The notes under the pieces are model-generated. The model was given only the letters and a program-made list of their open reading frames with translations, searched no databases and was not told the DNA's origin. Of a DNA stretch of 64,000 bases, positions 11,501 to 22,600 are shown piece after piece (position 1 is the first letter of the stretch; every line of letters starts with the position of its first letter). The stretch comes from Bicyclus anynana (taxonomy: Eukaryota; Arthropoda; Insecta; Lepidoptera; Nymphalidae), in the NCBI RefSeq assembly GCF_947172395.1, contig NC_069087.1, positions 8,699,107 to 8,763,106 of the forward strand. The letters are read 5' to 3'. The position numbers and the translations under genes are program-made.

Positions 11501-13772
11501 TTGCCGGCCGATGCAGCAATGTTCTACTAAACCAATGTTCTTAACATCTAGTGGAAATATATTCCTTTTACTTTCAGCCACCGTTCACTGGAGACAACCG
11601 TACAAAAACTATTGAGAAAATACTGAAAGGAAAACTAATGTTACCGGCCTACCTCACACACGACGCCCGGGAGCTCATACGGCGTCTAATGAAGCGCTCG
11701 GAGACGCAACGCTTGGGCGCCACGGGCGCGGCCGCCGTCCGTGGCCATTCCTTCTTCAAACATGTCCACTGGGACGAAGTCTTCGCGCGTCGATTAGAGC
11801 CTCCTATCAAACCACGATTGGTAAGTATACATGTTATTTCATGTAGGATGGTGCGGGTGACAGATTGTTTCACTCTTAAAAGTTTGCCGCGATTCACGAT
11901 ACCCATCTGAAATCACTTTAGTTAATTTAATAGTGGTTAAGCTCTTCCGAAGAACTACTGTCCGGTTTGATGGATATAGTTAATGGTGAAATTGCAAAGG
12001 CTTTTTGTGACAGCTCAATTCTGTATGCCTTTATTGACATATCTCGTAAAGACAAAAATACATATTGTCGACCTGTTGCGTTGCGCCGCTATTGGTCGAC
12101 AATATGTATTACCTCTTTCAGTGGTAACTCAATACAAATTTCAGTGGGACTCAATACAAACCTACATTGGACCACAGAAGACATATTTGGACAAGGAATT
12201 TTGAAATATTTTCTTATAGTTAGTGTATTCTATCCGCCAGTCGATAACATCTTTTTTTGTATTCACGAGATATCTCGCGGCGCATATTACTACTACTACT
12301 ACTACTACTAATACCATTTACCTACTGGGAAACCGCCAAGCAGCATTGCTTGTTCAGATTTGATTATGCCTGTAATTTCACCATCAAGATGAAATTACAG
12401 GCATGACCTCATAAAAGCTGAAAGTTTGCCAACCCAACAACACTATGCTAGATAAAAGCTACCATACTTGCTCATTAGTACAGTCTTACCTATCATACAC
12501 CTTTAGTCCATCAAAGGTGTCAGGCAGCTCACTCTATGGATGTGTTAATAATGCATAATATATCAAAAATCAGGCACAGGAATAACTCGAAATTAAAAAG
12601 ATTGAAAAGACTAGCTCTGCCGAGTAATTAAAGGAATAAATTAGGGACTACGTCACTGGATCACTTGCCTTCCAAGTGAAATATTACATTCCAAATACCC
12701 TCATCTACAAAATCGAGTCCTGACACTTTAGTGGATCGTTAAAATAGACTGATAATGGCGTTCTAAAACTTGTTTTTTTTTAGACAAGCGACGATGACGT
12801 TTCCCAATTTGACACAAGATTCACTCTACAAACACCAATTGATTCGCCAGATGAGTCAACACTCAGTGCAAGCGCCAACTTAATGTTCCAGGTATTTATC
12901 CATTATAAAACTGTAAATTTCTCGTGACATAGATACTTATTTTTCACAAAATAATAAACAATATACAAATACCATATTATTAAAAAAGATTTTTGTTTTG
13001 TTTTTTAAACACTTGATTTATAGAATTACGTGCATAGTTTATTACAAGGTATTTTCACGAGTCACCTTTAGCTTTAGAACAGAGTTCCCCAAACTTTTTT
13101 GTGGTAGACCCCTTGCCATGTTTTTCCGTTTTCCGTGTTGGGTTGACCCCCTATATACCTGATATTGATTTCCTGTAAATTTCTAACTGTAGTGAAGTTT
13201 AGTGTTAAAAACTTAAAATAAAAACACGTTAATTTTTACACTTATTAATTGAATTTAAATTAAATCTACTCAAAATCAAATTTTGTATCTGTTATGTAAA
13301 ATATACGTAACATTAAATAAATTATAAATAAAAAAACATAAGCAATAAGTAAAACATTTTTAGTGACAAAGATAAACCTGATGCTTTAATAATAAAGATA
13401 TAAGATAGTATGATGCAAGTGAATAGGTACGATCAGTGTATGTGGATATCGTGGACCCCCATTTTCATTTCATGGACCCCCAATTTTTTTTCCGCTGACG
13501 TAGACCCCTTACAGGTTGTCATAGACCTACCTCTAGGGGTCGATATAGGCCACTTTGGGAATCACTGGCTTAGACTTAGTGATATTGCTTGTCAGGGCTT
13601 CACGTACGTGGCGCCGTCAGTGATGGACGAGATCCACAAGCCGCGCGTGATCACGGCGCGCTCGCCGCGTCGCCCGCGCCCGCACCACCACCACGCGTTC
13701 GCGCCGCCCTCCGCCGCGCACGCGCACCCGCAACAGGAAGACCTCATGGATGTACAAGGTTTACCTATTTAG
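5555..13772 (+). CDS. S6k: Ribosomal protein S6 kinase (p70 S6K), AGC-family Ser/Thr kinase
   Basis: Cytoplasmic and nuclear kinase downstream of TORC1 and PDK1 that phosphorylates ribosomal protein S6 and other growth targets. Nine coding exons: 5555-5653, 6779-6819, 7461-7722, 8485-8618, 8996-9187, 9676-9766, 11578-11820, 12784-12891, 13596-13772 (448 aa, all phases consistent). Visible: TOS motif FDLDL (residues 9-13); Gly loop GKGGYGKV (81-88); Lys106; catalytic YRDLKPEN with Asp201; DFG (219-221); T-loop TFCGT with Thr235; turn motif TPIDSP (Ser375); hydrophobic motif FQGFTY with Thr393, the equivalent of human Thr389. The short His/Pro/Arg-rich tail ends GLPI, so most of the long mammalian C-terminal tail is absent. 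Intron 1 appears to be GC-AG. The start is the first ATG in frame; a second Met at residue 5 (MAGVFDLDL) matches the mammalian internal start. Identity is secure; exon 1 and the extreme C-terminus are the softest parts. Confidence 0.96.
5654..6778 (+). other. S6K intron 1, probable GC-AG intron
   Basis: Exon 1 reads ...GAC GAG and is followed directly by gcatga. Exon 2 follows a normal acacag acceptor and begins GTT GAT TAT GAT. Joining there gives EIDEVDYDPEL, which fits the acidic S6K N-terminus, while no GT donor near 5653 keeps the frame. Without splicing, a TGA follows one codon later. GC donors are a known minor class of U2-type introns. Confidence 0.65.
6420..6660 (+). repeat. Dispersed repeat X, copy 1
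   Basis: The stretch holding aaggaattccttaaccct, cacaagtcctggactt and atggacccggcaccc recurs at 15660-15840 (inverted) and 39410-39600 (same orientation). There are no clear termini and no coding potential. It sits in S6K intron 1. Confidence 0.55.
6855..7040. mobile_element. Short MITE in S6K intron 2
   Basis: Terminal inverted repeats of about 24 bp pair ggcaagttcattcgtaacact at the left with agtgtcatcaaagaacttgcc at the right. The GC-rich interior contrasts with the surrounding AT-rich intron. Confidence 0.6.
8225..8425 (+). repeat. Retroelement 3' tail (family A) in S6K intron 3
   Basis: Carries the family blocks ggaccatggatttttcctgg, gtctatgtgttaatctagag and the tttataatatta end seen at 42160-42395 and 49145-49520. 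A SINE tail fragment (aatgggctggtaatgatgat) lies just before it at about 8165. Confidence 0.6.
9826..9957. mobile_element. Foldback element in S6K intron 6
   Basis: Arms of about 33 bp pair tcgtgcgcgctgtagcatgg with ctatgctacagcgcacga around a short loop. A decayed partial copy of the same family lies at 11826-11910 (ggatggtgcgggtgacag, gcgattcacgatacc). Confidence 0.6.
10822..11045 (+). repeat. tRNA-derived SINE (family S2), 5'-truncated, with A-tail
   Basis: Matches the body of the fuller copy at 34738-35045 in opposite orientation: ggcttcggccgtggctag, the accaccctaccggcaaagac block, gttccggtacgatg, and an A-rich end. The tRNA-like head is missing. Confidence 0.65.
11423..11496. repeat. 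Near-perfect palindrome in S6K intron 6
   Basis: aggcattgatggac at the left pairs with gtccatcaatgcct at the right, and tgtgtgaat with attcacac inside. It can form a stem of about 22 bp with a loop and is probably a small foldback element. Confidence 0.55.
12057..12110. repeat. Inverted repeat with 16-bp arms in S6K intron 7
   Basis: aatacatattgtcgac (12057-12072) is matched exactly by gtcgacaatatgtatt (12095-12110). A short (TAC)n run follows at about 12288-12310, and a second small palindrome with 15-bp arms (atgcctgtaatttca) lies at 12366-12404. Confidence 0.6.
13080..13567. mobile_element. Non-autonomous hAT-like element in S6K intron 8
   Basis: The ends read CAGAGTTCCCCAAAC at the left and (inverted) CAGTGATTCCCAAAG at the right. 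The CAGNGNTTCCCAAA form is typical of hAT superfamily termini. Both ends continue into a GACCCC stretch. Flanks cTTTAGAa and gcTTAGAc are a plausible decayed 8-bp target-site duplication. There is no transposase. The right end is only 28 bp upstream of the exon carrying the Thr393 hydrophobic motif. Confidence 0.65.
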
Positions 13773-14430
13773 TGAGTGGATATCTCTTTGACTCTGAAGT
13801 GACCCCCAACCGCCGCCATCGCAGCTAGAAGCGGCGTTTTGTGGCGTGTGGCGACCAATAATTGTATACTATAGATTGTTTACGTCCCTACAAAATTACC
13901 GCAAAAAGTGATCCATATAATAGACTTCCTGAACACAATGCAATCTACAGGGTGTAAGCTACTATATAGCGATTTAAATAGGTCAATCTCTGAATTAAAG
14001 CTCTATAAGCGACACATGTAAATTATAATGAACTTTTTTTGTTCACAGGCCTAGAATAATTGATATAGTTGACCATTTTATACAAAGGATAAACTCAACT
14101 ACAAATGCTGCCCATCTATTATGTCCGTAAAATAATGGTACTGATTTATACAACTAAAATTAATGTACATTTTATACAAGTTACCGTTTAGTTTAATGTT
14201 TTGGTAGGAATTAAAAACGTGTATTAAATTGTTCTAACCCAACTATATTATGACAGAGTAAGAATAATAAATAATAATTTACAATATACCTTGTTACCAT
14301 GCTTAATGAATTGAATTAAAAGGTCATTTTTATTTTGTACAGTGGAGTTTAATTTAATCAAGTTTTTCTTAATCATCCGCCGATACTTTTGGTTAGTGTA
14401 ATTTAGTTAAATAAACTTTTTTTTTTCTTT
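13773..14430 (+). terminator. S6K 3' UTR and probable poly(A) signal
   Basis: AT-rich sequence follows the TAG at 13770-13772. An AATAAA at 14409-14414 is followed by a T-rich run, a reasonable cleavage region that would give a 3' UTR of about 650 nt. Confidence 0.55.
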
Positions 14431-15234
14431 ATATCATTTATTTTGTTTTCATTGCTTGACTTTTAAATCCTCTTAATAACCGTACATGTCCTATCCTAAA
14501 TTATTTTACTGACTTTAAAAAAGAAGGGTTCTATATTCGATTGTGATTGGAGCTGTATGCGATTTTATTACAAAAGACAGATCTTATTTTTGTAAATAAT
14601 TAAAACCATACTTGAAAATTTTCATGAAAAAATTATATTCAATTATAAACCTACCCAAATCTCACGATTTTTGGTTCATTTAATCCCTTTTAATTATTTT
14701 TTGTTTCTTGAAACTTATTGGTGATAATAAACTGCAGTCTGATCTGCTCTTAACCAGGAGTAAGTATGGATGGATAGTCATTAGTCATACATTTTATAGC
14801 TTGTGCAGTATGCTAATTTTCTTGAGTAACTTTAAAACTGCTTATTTTAAAATTACTAAAAATATACAGGGTGTCCCGTAATTAGTGGATCAAACGCAAA
14901 TGGAATACACAATACCACTTATTGAGGTAATATTATTTTTGCTAAGAGTTGAGTGAATAAAATGGTCAATGGGGATGATGACTAGATTTGAATATATTAA
15001 TTTTTATGATACATTCGGGTAAATAAGGTCAATGTTAGTAAGTAATTTATACATAAAAAGCAAAGATTGTCTGGATATTTGTAAAATAAATGATATTATA
15101 AAATTTCATAATCTATTAAAAATCTGTTATCGTAATAAGATGATGATTCATAGTTTTAGTTTCCTCACATTAAATGTGACATTTTTCAATATTATGAACT
15201 ATAAACATAAACGCACAAATAACTAATACTGAAT

Positions 15235-15390
15235 ACGGGGATAATATATAGCCTATAGCGTTCCACGATAAATGGGCTATCTGAATACTATACACTAAAA
15301 GAATTTTTCAAATCGGATCAGTAGTTCCAGAGATTAGCGCGTTCAATCAAAAAAACAAACTCTTGAGCTTTATAATATTAGTATAGATTT
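15235..15390 (+). repeat. Retroelement 3' tail (family B)
   Basis: Shares cgataaatgggctatct, the cagtagttcc.gagatt block, agcgcgttcaat and a ctttataatattagta end with copies at 42950-43075, 50030-50175 and 63595-63770. It is a dispersed tail without an ORF. Confidence 0.6.
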
Positions 15391-15659
15391 TGTTTGAACG
15401 CCAAACAAATCTAACGATCATTATGTACCTACGACGTCATTAATTCGTACCATTTTGCATGGGGCGTTTTTCAGGGATCCGCGGCAGCGCCGCAAATCTG
15501 ACCCTTTAAATCCCTGTAGCTCCGAAAGTAATAATCGCAGATACCCTGTTACTTTTACAAAATTGCTTTACTATTAGCATAAAATTCAAAATCTTTCGTC
15601 ATCCCTATTACGTGTAAAATCGCTATACAAAATAATTCTATAATAGAAAGTAAAATCTT

Positions 15660-15840
15660 AGTATTCTATGGATATGGTAGAGAAAAACTCCCGATCTGAG
15701 TCCTGGACTTGGACACAGGACGTAGGGTTAAAGAATTCCTTGACAATCGATTAAAACTCCCCTTCCCCGCTCGTGTTATTCTCCCTGCCTAGCCAAATTT
15801 GGTAAGATCCTATTAGAGCAACTTTATTTACGACTAATGT
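15660..15840 (-). repeat. Dispersed repeat X, copy 2 (inverted)
   Basis: Reverse-complement counterpart of 6420-6560: agtcctggacttgg, aaggaattcctt-like agaattcctt, cgctcgtgttattctccctg and taagatcctattagagca appear in the mirrored order. Confidence 0.55.
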
Positions 15841-16056
15841 TATTAGGCCACAGAGGTACTGCAGGCTAATTCTCTGACTTTGACGTATGTTAGTTTACTT
15901 ATACGAAATTGAGATTCTATGTAACAAATGTCATCTGGTGTTTACTGACTACCCCTCGTGGATATCATACAGTAGGTAGATGACATTTTTCAGTTAATTT
16001 AAATAGGTTTTTCATAAATACCAATTAGTGAATAGGCTGAGTGGAGATTATCATAA

Positions 16057-16140
16057 TATACTCAGAGGCACAATTATCCGCCCACTTTAATATGATGCGC
16101 GTATATTAAAGTGGGCAGATAATTGTGCCTCTGAGTATAT
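16057..16140. mobile_element. Palindromic foldback element with near-perfect arms of about 36 bp
   Basis: The left arm (atactcagaggcacaattat then cgcccactttaata) is repeated almost perfectly in inverse at the right (tattaaagtgggc, ataattgtgcctctgagtat) with only a short GC-containing loop. The high arm identity suggests recent mobility or hairpin conservation. Confidence 0.65.
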
Positions 16141-16269
16141 AATAACTAAAACAAGTCTGATGTCTATATTATTTTTATTATAAATTATTTAACAATTTAT
16201 TTTGCATTCTCATTTTAATCACATTTTATATAATATGTTAGTGTTAATCTGAATATAATTATTTTTACC

Positions 16270-16745
16270 TCCATTTTTAATTACATAAGAAAAAAAATCA
16301 ACAATTTTACTCTTATTGATTTAGGCCTGCAGTAAGTAAGCCAAAATCTATTAATAAATCAAAACAACAGAAGGGGTTAACAAAGCTAACACAACTTGGA
16401 AAAGAATGCACTGACACTGTTATTGGCAGCATGTCTAATACATACATACTATATACATACATAGAACAATAATTATAATTTATTCAACGATAAAGTCATA
16501 TTTTATACTTCCATTTTTAAATATTACATAAGAAAAAAAATCAACAATTTTACTCTTATTGATTTAGGCCTGCAGTGAGTAGGCCAAAATCTATTAATAA
16601 ATTAAAACAACAGAAGGGGTTAACAAAGCTTACACAACTTGGAAAACAATTCACTGACACTGTTATTAACAGCATGTCTATTACATACAATTACATAAAT
16701 ACATATACATACATAGGACAATAATTATAATTTATTCAAGGGTAA
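16270..16745 (+). repeat. Two tandem copies of a 243-bp unit containing an exon-like block
   Basis: The block beginning ttgatttaggcctgcagt occurs at about 16318 and 16561. Each copy carries an acceptor-like tttag followed by an open frame of about 48-51 codons (PAVSKPKSINK in copy 1, PAVSRPKSINK in copy 2) ending in TAA. Differences are mixed synonymous and replacement, so selection is not evident. I do not recognise the peptide. It lies between the convergent S6K and RPAIN 3' ends. Confidence 0.6.
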
Positions 16746-17000
16746 AGTCATATCACATTGGAGCGAACTAGCACTCAAAATGCAGCCTTGTAAGCTCGAG
16801 GAAGTTAAGCAAACCTGTGGCAATATCAACATTTGTCTTTATGGAATTTCATATGCTAAGCGTTTGAGACAAGGGAGTGCTGGGTGGTTGTAGTAAGCTA
16901 TGTCATCAGTATGCTTAGCATCACATTAGTATTAATCAAATAATCATCAATCATTACTATATTCTGAAATTAATCTTGTGTTATTTTAAATTATATATAT

Positions 17001-17220
17001 GTCACTGTTAGATTGTAAAATACATTAGTTTATAATCTCACTCGTGATATTATAATGTACCATCATATTGTGAACTGAAAATACTGATTATAATTTAATG
17101 AGTTATTTTTCAGTATATTATAATCTATCAGAAGTGAAACCATTAGAAGAAGATGACGGTAGATTATAATAATACGAATGAGATTATAAACTAAAGTATT
17201 TTACAATTTAACAGTAACAT
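17001..17220. mobile_element. MITE with inverted repeats of about 50 bp
   Basis: gttagattgtaaaatacatt and tagtttataatctcactcg at the left match, in inverse, the right-end blocks cgaatgagattataaacta and agtattttacaatttaacag. No coding capacity. It ends about 65 bp downstream of the RPAIN stop codon. Confidence 0.65.
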
Positions 17221-17283
17221 ATATAATATACATAGATACATCATCACCACTCTTAAACATTCAATAATATAAAACAAAAATAA

Positions 17284-18963
17284 TTAAACAATTAACTTCA
17301 TATCCATACAACTTTCACAAATTAAATAAATGTGAGTCTCATTTAGTTCACAAACTGCTGAAAACTGTACAGTGACATTGCATGTGGTACTATGTTTGTC
17401 TAAACTATCAAAAATTACCTTTTTAATGTCCTTTAATGATTTGTCAGTTGTAACTTTTACATTGCAAAATGAACAAGATAATATATTATTGCTTAGAGTA
17501 AAATTATATTTCTGGCATATTGGACAAATAATATTTTCATCTTGGAGCAAAGACCAATCTACATTATCCATTTGTGATGTTTCATATTCTTCAATACACC
17601 TGAAATTAACATTTTCATAAAGATTTGTGTTAAAACAAAGTTAAATGCAAATAATTAAAATCAGTAAATACAGCTAATACAAAATTAAACAAACGCTAAT
17701 ATCTTCACCTTTTTTTAACTTACTTAAGTATTTAGGTATTTTATCTCAGCAACATTGTCAATCAAATATGCAGGGTAAAGAATAAAAGGTCTTTGATACT
17801 CAGTGCATAGGTAAGACTTGAATGAATTATATAGGGACCTGCCTCTCTAGTGTTTATATAAAAACTGTTTCTACAGAATTAATGTTTCAATGCTGTAATC
17901 ATATTTGGGTGCAATACAGGTGCTTATGAGATTAATCTGAGAGGTAAGATGATAGTTGTAGTTAGGTACTATAGTGTCAGTGCTGCTTATTTGTTCAACA
18001 AACACAAGTGATAATAATGCTAAGACTATGAAGTTACAAACAACAATTAAAATCCACACTCCTTTCGGTTTCTACACAACATCGTACCGGAACACTAAAT
18101 CACTTGGTGGTACATTTTTGCTGGTAGGGTGGTAACTAACAGCTGAAGCCTTAAATATGAACCTATTTGAGAGGTCCACTGCAGGACAAGGAAAGAGGGT
18201 GGCTCTTTATAGGAGAGGGGATTTAGAGCTTAGATCCACCATGTTCCTCCTGTGCAGGTTGGTGAGCTTAGGTTGATAATGTTCAACATCACTGATGAAT
18301 GTGTTAAGGTTGAATTCTGCCTGCAGGTAGTGGAGATTTAAAGGAAAATATGTATACACTTTGACAAGCGTAAATGTGACTGACTTAATACTTATGGATG
18401 TTGAGGTACTAGCTCTGTGTGCATGAATTTTGACCCCATCAACTAGAAGTTGTCTCTACTGAGAATCTCTTATTATAATTATTTACCATGGATCACATGA
18501 TTCATAGCCATTCCATTTCGATTCATAACTTACTATCAAAAAATATATGAATTAAAAAAAATTACCAATCAAGTTCTTCTTGTATTAATTCTTGTTTAAT
18601 TTCTTCTAATATTTTCATTTCTTCACTATCTAATAAAATCTCACTTTTTAAACTTTCAATGTTGGAATCTTGAAATATGTCATTGTAAATGTTTGTTAAA
18701 GTACTCCGAAGTTCTGTCTCTCCTGCTGTGCTACGAAATCTATTCATCAGCATATTGCGACAATTTTGTACCTTACTCTTATAATCCTAAAAAAAATGTT
18801 AATTAGCTGAGAACTCAAGATAAAATAAAAATTTGAATACGATAAAATGAAAATAAATCTATCTTACCTTTCTTAATTTTTCTTTCAGTTCCTTTGGTGA
18901 CTGAACTTGTTTTAATTTAAGATTTTTATAGGTAGGGGAAGAGCAAACTTTAGTTGATTCCAT
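17284..18963 (-). CDS. RPAIN: RPA-interacting protein (RPAIN / RIP)
   Basis: In vertebrates this protein binds replication protein A and carries it into the nucleus; the same role is inferred here. Three exons on the minus strand: 18963-18868, 18786-18566, 17599-17284, giving 210 aa (the human protein is about 219). The N-terminus (SSPTYKNLKLKQ, then PKELKEKLRKDYKSKVQNCR) has the basic RPAIN start, followed by an acidic coiled segment ending EELDW. The C-terminal part is a Cys-rich putative zinc module with CPIC (131-134), CSFC (148-151) and CESC (200-203), ending MKLIV. Introns are phase 0 and phase 2 with standard GT-AG ends. The start is the first ATG in frame. It is head-to-head with Mondo, 719 bp between start codons, so a shared promoter region is likely. 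Confidence 0.9.
17832..17900 (+). repeat. Fragment of the 3818-5196 foldback family, in RPAIN intron 2
   Basis: acctgcctctctagtg followed by the tttctacagaatta and gtttcaatg blocks matches an end of the foldback element upstream of S6K. A partial tRNA-SINE body (family S2, minus orientation) lies a little further on, at about 18052-18150. Confidence 0.5.
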
Positions 18964-19682
18964 GGTAGGTTTTTGCTTTAATAATTAATAAAACTAAAAA
19001 TTACGTCCATCAATTCAATTCAACGTATTTAGTTTACGAAACTATTGTGATGTATCCCAATTTTTTTCTCGTTACCTACCTATCATTTCAAATACGTTAA
19101 TTATTTCACATTTAATTTTTATGACGTTTGCATTTAATAAATAAAATTCACAATCGCTTCTTTGTGGTCGATAAAATATATAGAAATAATTTAAACAGTA
19201 CACAGAAATACGATGAAATTTTGTGGTATTGTTTGTATTTGTGTCAAAAAATTAAGCGCCAACCACTGACGTTTCTGTCATCCGTTACCATTTTTAGTGA
19301 ATCTGAAATAATGTTGTGGCAAAGTGATCGATAAACAATAATTGCCGCAGACTTTAGTTCTAAAATATTTCATTGCGGAAATCGTGTCGCTGCTATGTCC
19401 AACGTTTTCGTGTATGTACATTCACTTCTTCTCCTTAGAGTACACATTCTTTGGTCTTCATAAATTGCTCGGTGAGTTAGAAAGTTATCTGTGATAACGA
19501 TTAGCGTTTGGCAACATCACATGGAAATGTCAAATAGATGGAAAAAAACAAAGCGAGGTGAGGTGAGTGATATGTAAAAATAAAAATATGGCTAAGTGTA
19601 AAAGTTGAAATACAAAAGAAAAACATAGTTGAATGCATATCAAATAGAAACAGCGTACCTTGATTTCTGTAAAAATACAATA
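18964..19682. promoter_or_regulatory. Divergent promoter region shared by RPAIN (-) and Mondo (+)
   Basis: The start codons of the two genes lie back to back with 719 bp between them, and no other gene is visible here. The stretch is AT-rich without a clear TATA box. The Mondo-proximal half is slightly richer in GC (19300-19520). The promoter role is inferred from geometry only. Confidence 0.45.
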
Positions 19683-22600
19683 ATGACCCATGTTGAGAAA
19701 CGCCAAACTCGCCCAGGCAAGGAGGCCATACACTCTGGGCACTTTATGGTATCACATTTTGAGGCTGAGGAACAGGATGAATTCGATGACCTTGCTATAC
19801 CTGTCCCTGAAGAGGAGCAAAACATTCAGAAGGAATCTGCTATTGCGACTTATATTTTGCCCGCGCCTACGGAGATATTTCAACGGTCTGATAAAGAAGA
19901 GAACATACAGCATCAACAACTTTCTATAGAAATCTCGCTCACTAAACTATTCAAATGTATGACTTTGGCATATAGGTAAGTTCCGTTTTAATGTACAATC
20001 TTGTTATACATTTGTTCAAATTGTACTTTCCAATAAACAGCAGGTAGTTATTACTTTGTTTATAATCTAACATGATAGATAATAAAGATCAATATAATAA
20101 TTATTTGCTTGACACATGCACATATTATTACTTTGTAATAGAAAACAAAAGGTAACTTTAGTTTTTAAAATTAAAATAATCATGTTTTACCATAATAAAC
20201 ATTATATATTTTTTTAAAACATATGGACCATATTTTCTGCGTGGTTTGGTTACACAGATAACAGGAGAGGTCATGAAAGCTTGTGCAAAAGACATAGGTC
20301 ACTTATTGTGATAACTCAGTCTTTAGTACTTAGTTATAAACATATAGCTATTTGTATAAATAATTTTCATTATCTCTGATTCTCCAACTGGGTACATAGG
20401 TCGTTTTAATTCCAAAAGTGTACATATGTCAGTGAGCCATGATAGCCCAGTGGATATGACCTCTGCCTGTGATTCCAGTGGGTGTGGGTTCGAATCCAGT
20501 CCGGGGCATACACCTCACGAACAACGTATGTCAGTTCTGATGCACAATTGCAGTTAACTCACTAAGTTTAATACTTTCAATAAAATACACATGCATCTGA
20601 AGTGAAAGGTCTCAGGGGTGTTGCATTGAAAAACGTAACACAAATAACGTAAATGTAATGTTGGACAAATAGTAGAAGATAATTTTTACTTTGATATTGT
20701 AATGAATAATATAAATTATTGTGGTATTAAGTCCAATCACTGTGTAAGTGTAAACCAATATTATTAAACTTTAAGCAATAAATTCTGTTTATTGCTGAAG
20801 GTTTAGAAGATGTTTATTATTCACCATTTATTAAAAATACTTTTGAGAATTATGTAATAACTCCAAGAAAAATTTGTCATAAAGTCCTAAACAGAGCTCT
20901 AGTGACAGTAAAAATAATAAAAAATTGTATCTACTTAAGTCCATTATCTATTGTAGCAATTTTGCATATATATAGCTGCAATAGATAGTATTATCCTATA
21001 TATGATGTTGACAAAAGAATCACTTATTATAGTTAATCTTTATACATCTTAAATCCATCTAATCATGACACCAACCCTAATGCTATAGCTAATACTGTGT
21101 AGTAATCTTTTAGACAGGTATGCTGTAATGATCCACGAAAATATTAAAATAAATATTAATTCAATACTGGTGAAATATTTATAGTAACAAGTAAAATAAT
21201 TTTCTTGAAGATATATCCAAGAAATGTTTAAGTACTTAAATATTTTGTGGACAATATATGAATCTATACTGATATTATAAAGAGGTACTTTGTGGTTTTG
21301 TAGGGTTGGTAATCTTTGGAACTACTGAATAGATAATACTAATAGAATAATACTAATAGAAAGCCACTTTATTTGTAAGTGTGATAGTTTGATCCTCATA
21401 TTCTCATGAGTTTTGACACTATGTGGGTGAAGCCACAGGGCTTGGACTAATGTTATATATATTTATATGTATGGAAACAATTTCACTATAGTATTAAATA
21501 AACTATATAATAAATATATCTTATGTGTCTCTATAGACATTTAGAGCGGTTGGAATTGAAGATAAGATAGACAGGCTTCCTTCTTATCAAATTGTTATTT
21601 ATAATAAGCTTAAGATCACTTATTGATAGTGACATAGATAACACACCATTTGCCTGTTAAAAAAACTTAAACACTCACAGTACAGTTTCAACACTCTAGC
21701 TGTACTTCCATACAAAAAGTATAATAATTTTCCTATAATTTATGATGGATATTTTAAATCGTTTTAAAACAAAAATGTTACTTACAAGTTCAAGGACTTT
21801 TATCGTCAATTTATATTTTAAGAAAATGCTTTTATCAAATATTAGTTTGTGACAGTGAAATTTACATAAGTATGGTAAGTGTTTAGTACATATGAAATTA
21901 TCTGCATTGTTATTTTTATATTTACCAGACAAAAACTAACCTCTCCAAAATGGAATCGTTTCAAAGGTATAAAACTAAGGTGGAAGGACAAAATAAGATT
22001 GAACAACGTCATATGGAGATGCTGGCACATGCAATGTGAGTTGGATTTCTTTTGCACTGTTTTTATTGTTAATGTAGTAATTGTGATATTTTTCATAAAA
22101 CAACATATTATGTATGGAGATCATTTAAAAAAAATTATCATTTCTCAGTCTTCTATTGAAGTACTTAGTTGTGTTTATAATGTACAGGTTATATGATGTC
22201 ACATGATGCATAAAACATTTATTTGATTTAATGTGCTCATTGCAATGCCACATTGATTGTTTACACTCGCAATGTTGTTGGTATAGTGCAATTGTAAATA
22301 TGCATGTAATTAAACTGAGTGCATGTATTTTATTGTTATTCCATCTAGATAATATTGAATATTCTTTTTAATAAAATAATTGTTAATGATTATTATTAAT
22401 TTAAGCTTTGGTTATTATTTCTATATATTTAATAATGTATAAATTAATATTTTCAAATATTAGGATTGAGTTAAGGGGTGTCTGCAAATCTTTCATAAAT
22501 ACTTTAAAACTCATTGTCATTTTCTTTAAAGATTTTAACCATAAAAAAAAATATTTAGAAATAGTGTACCATATCTGGATCAAATACTTTGTGGAACAAT

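Noticed and set aside
20435..20600. tRNA gene
   Set aside because: A- and B-box-like words are present but the cloverleaf is not, and the same sequence recurs as a SINE with a common body. The same holds for 34738-35045, 43680-43832, 44305-44455, 51695-52030 and 63050-63330.
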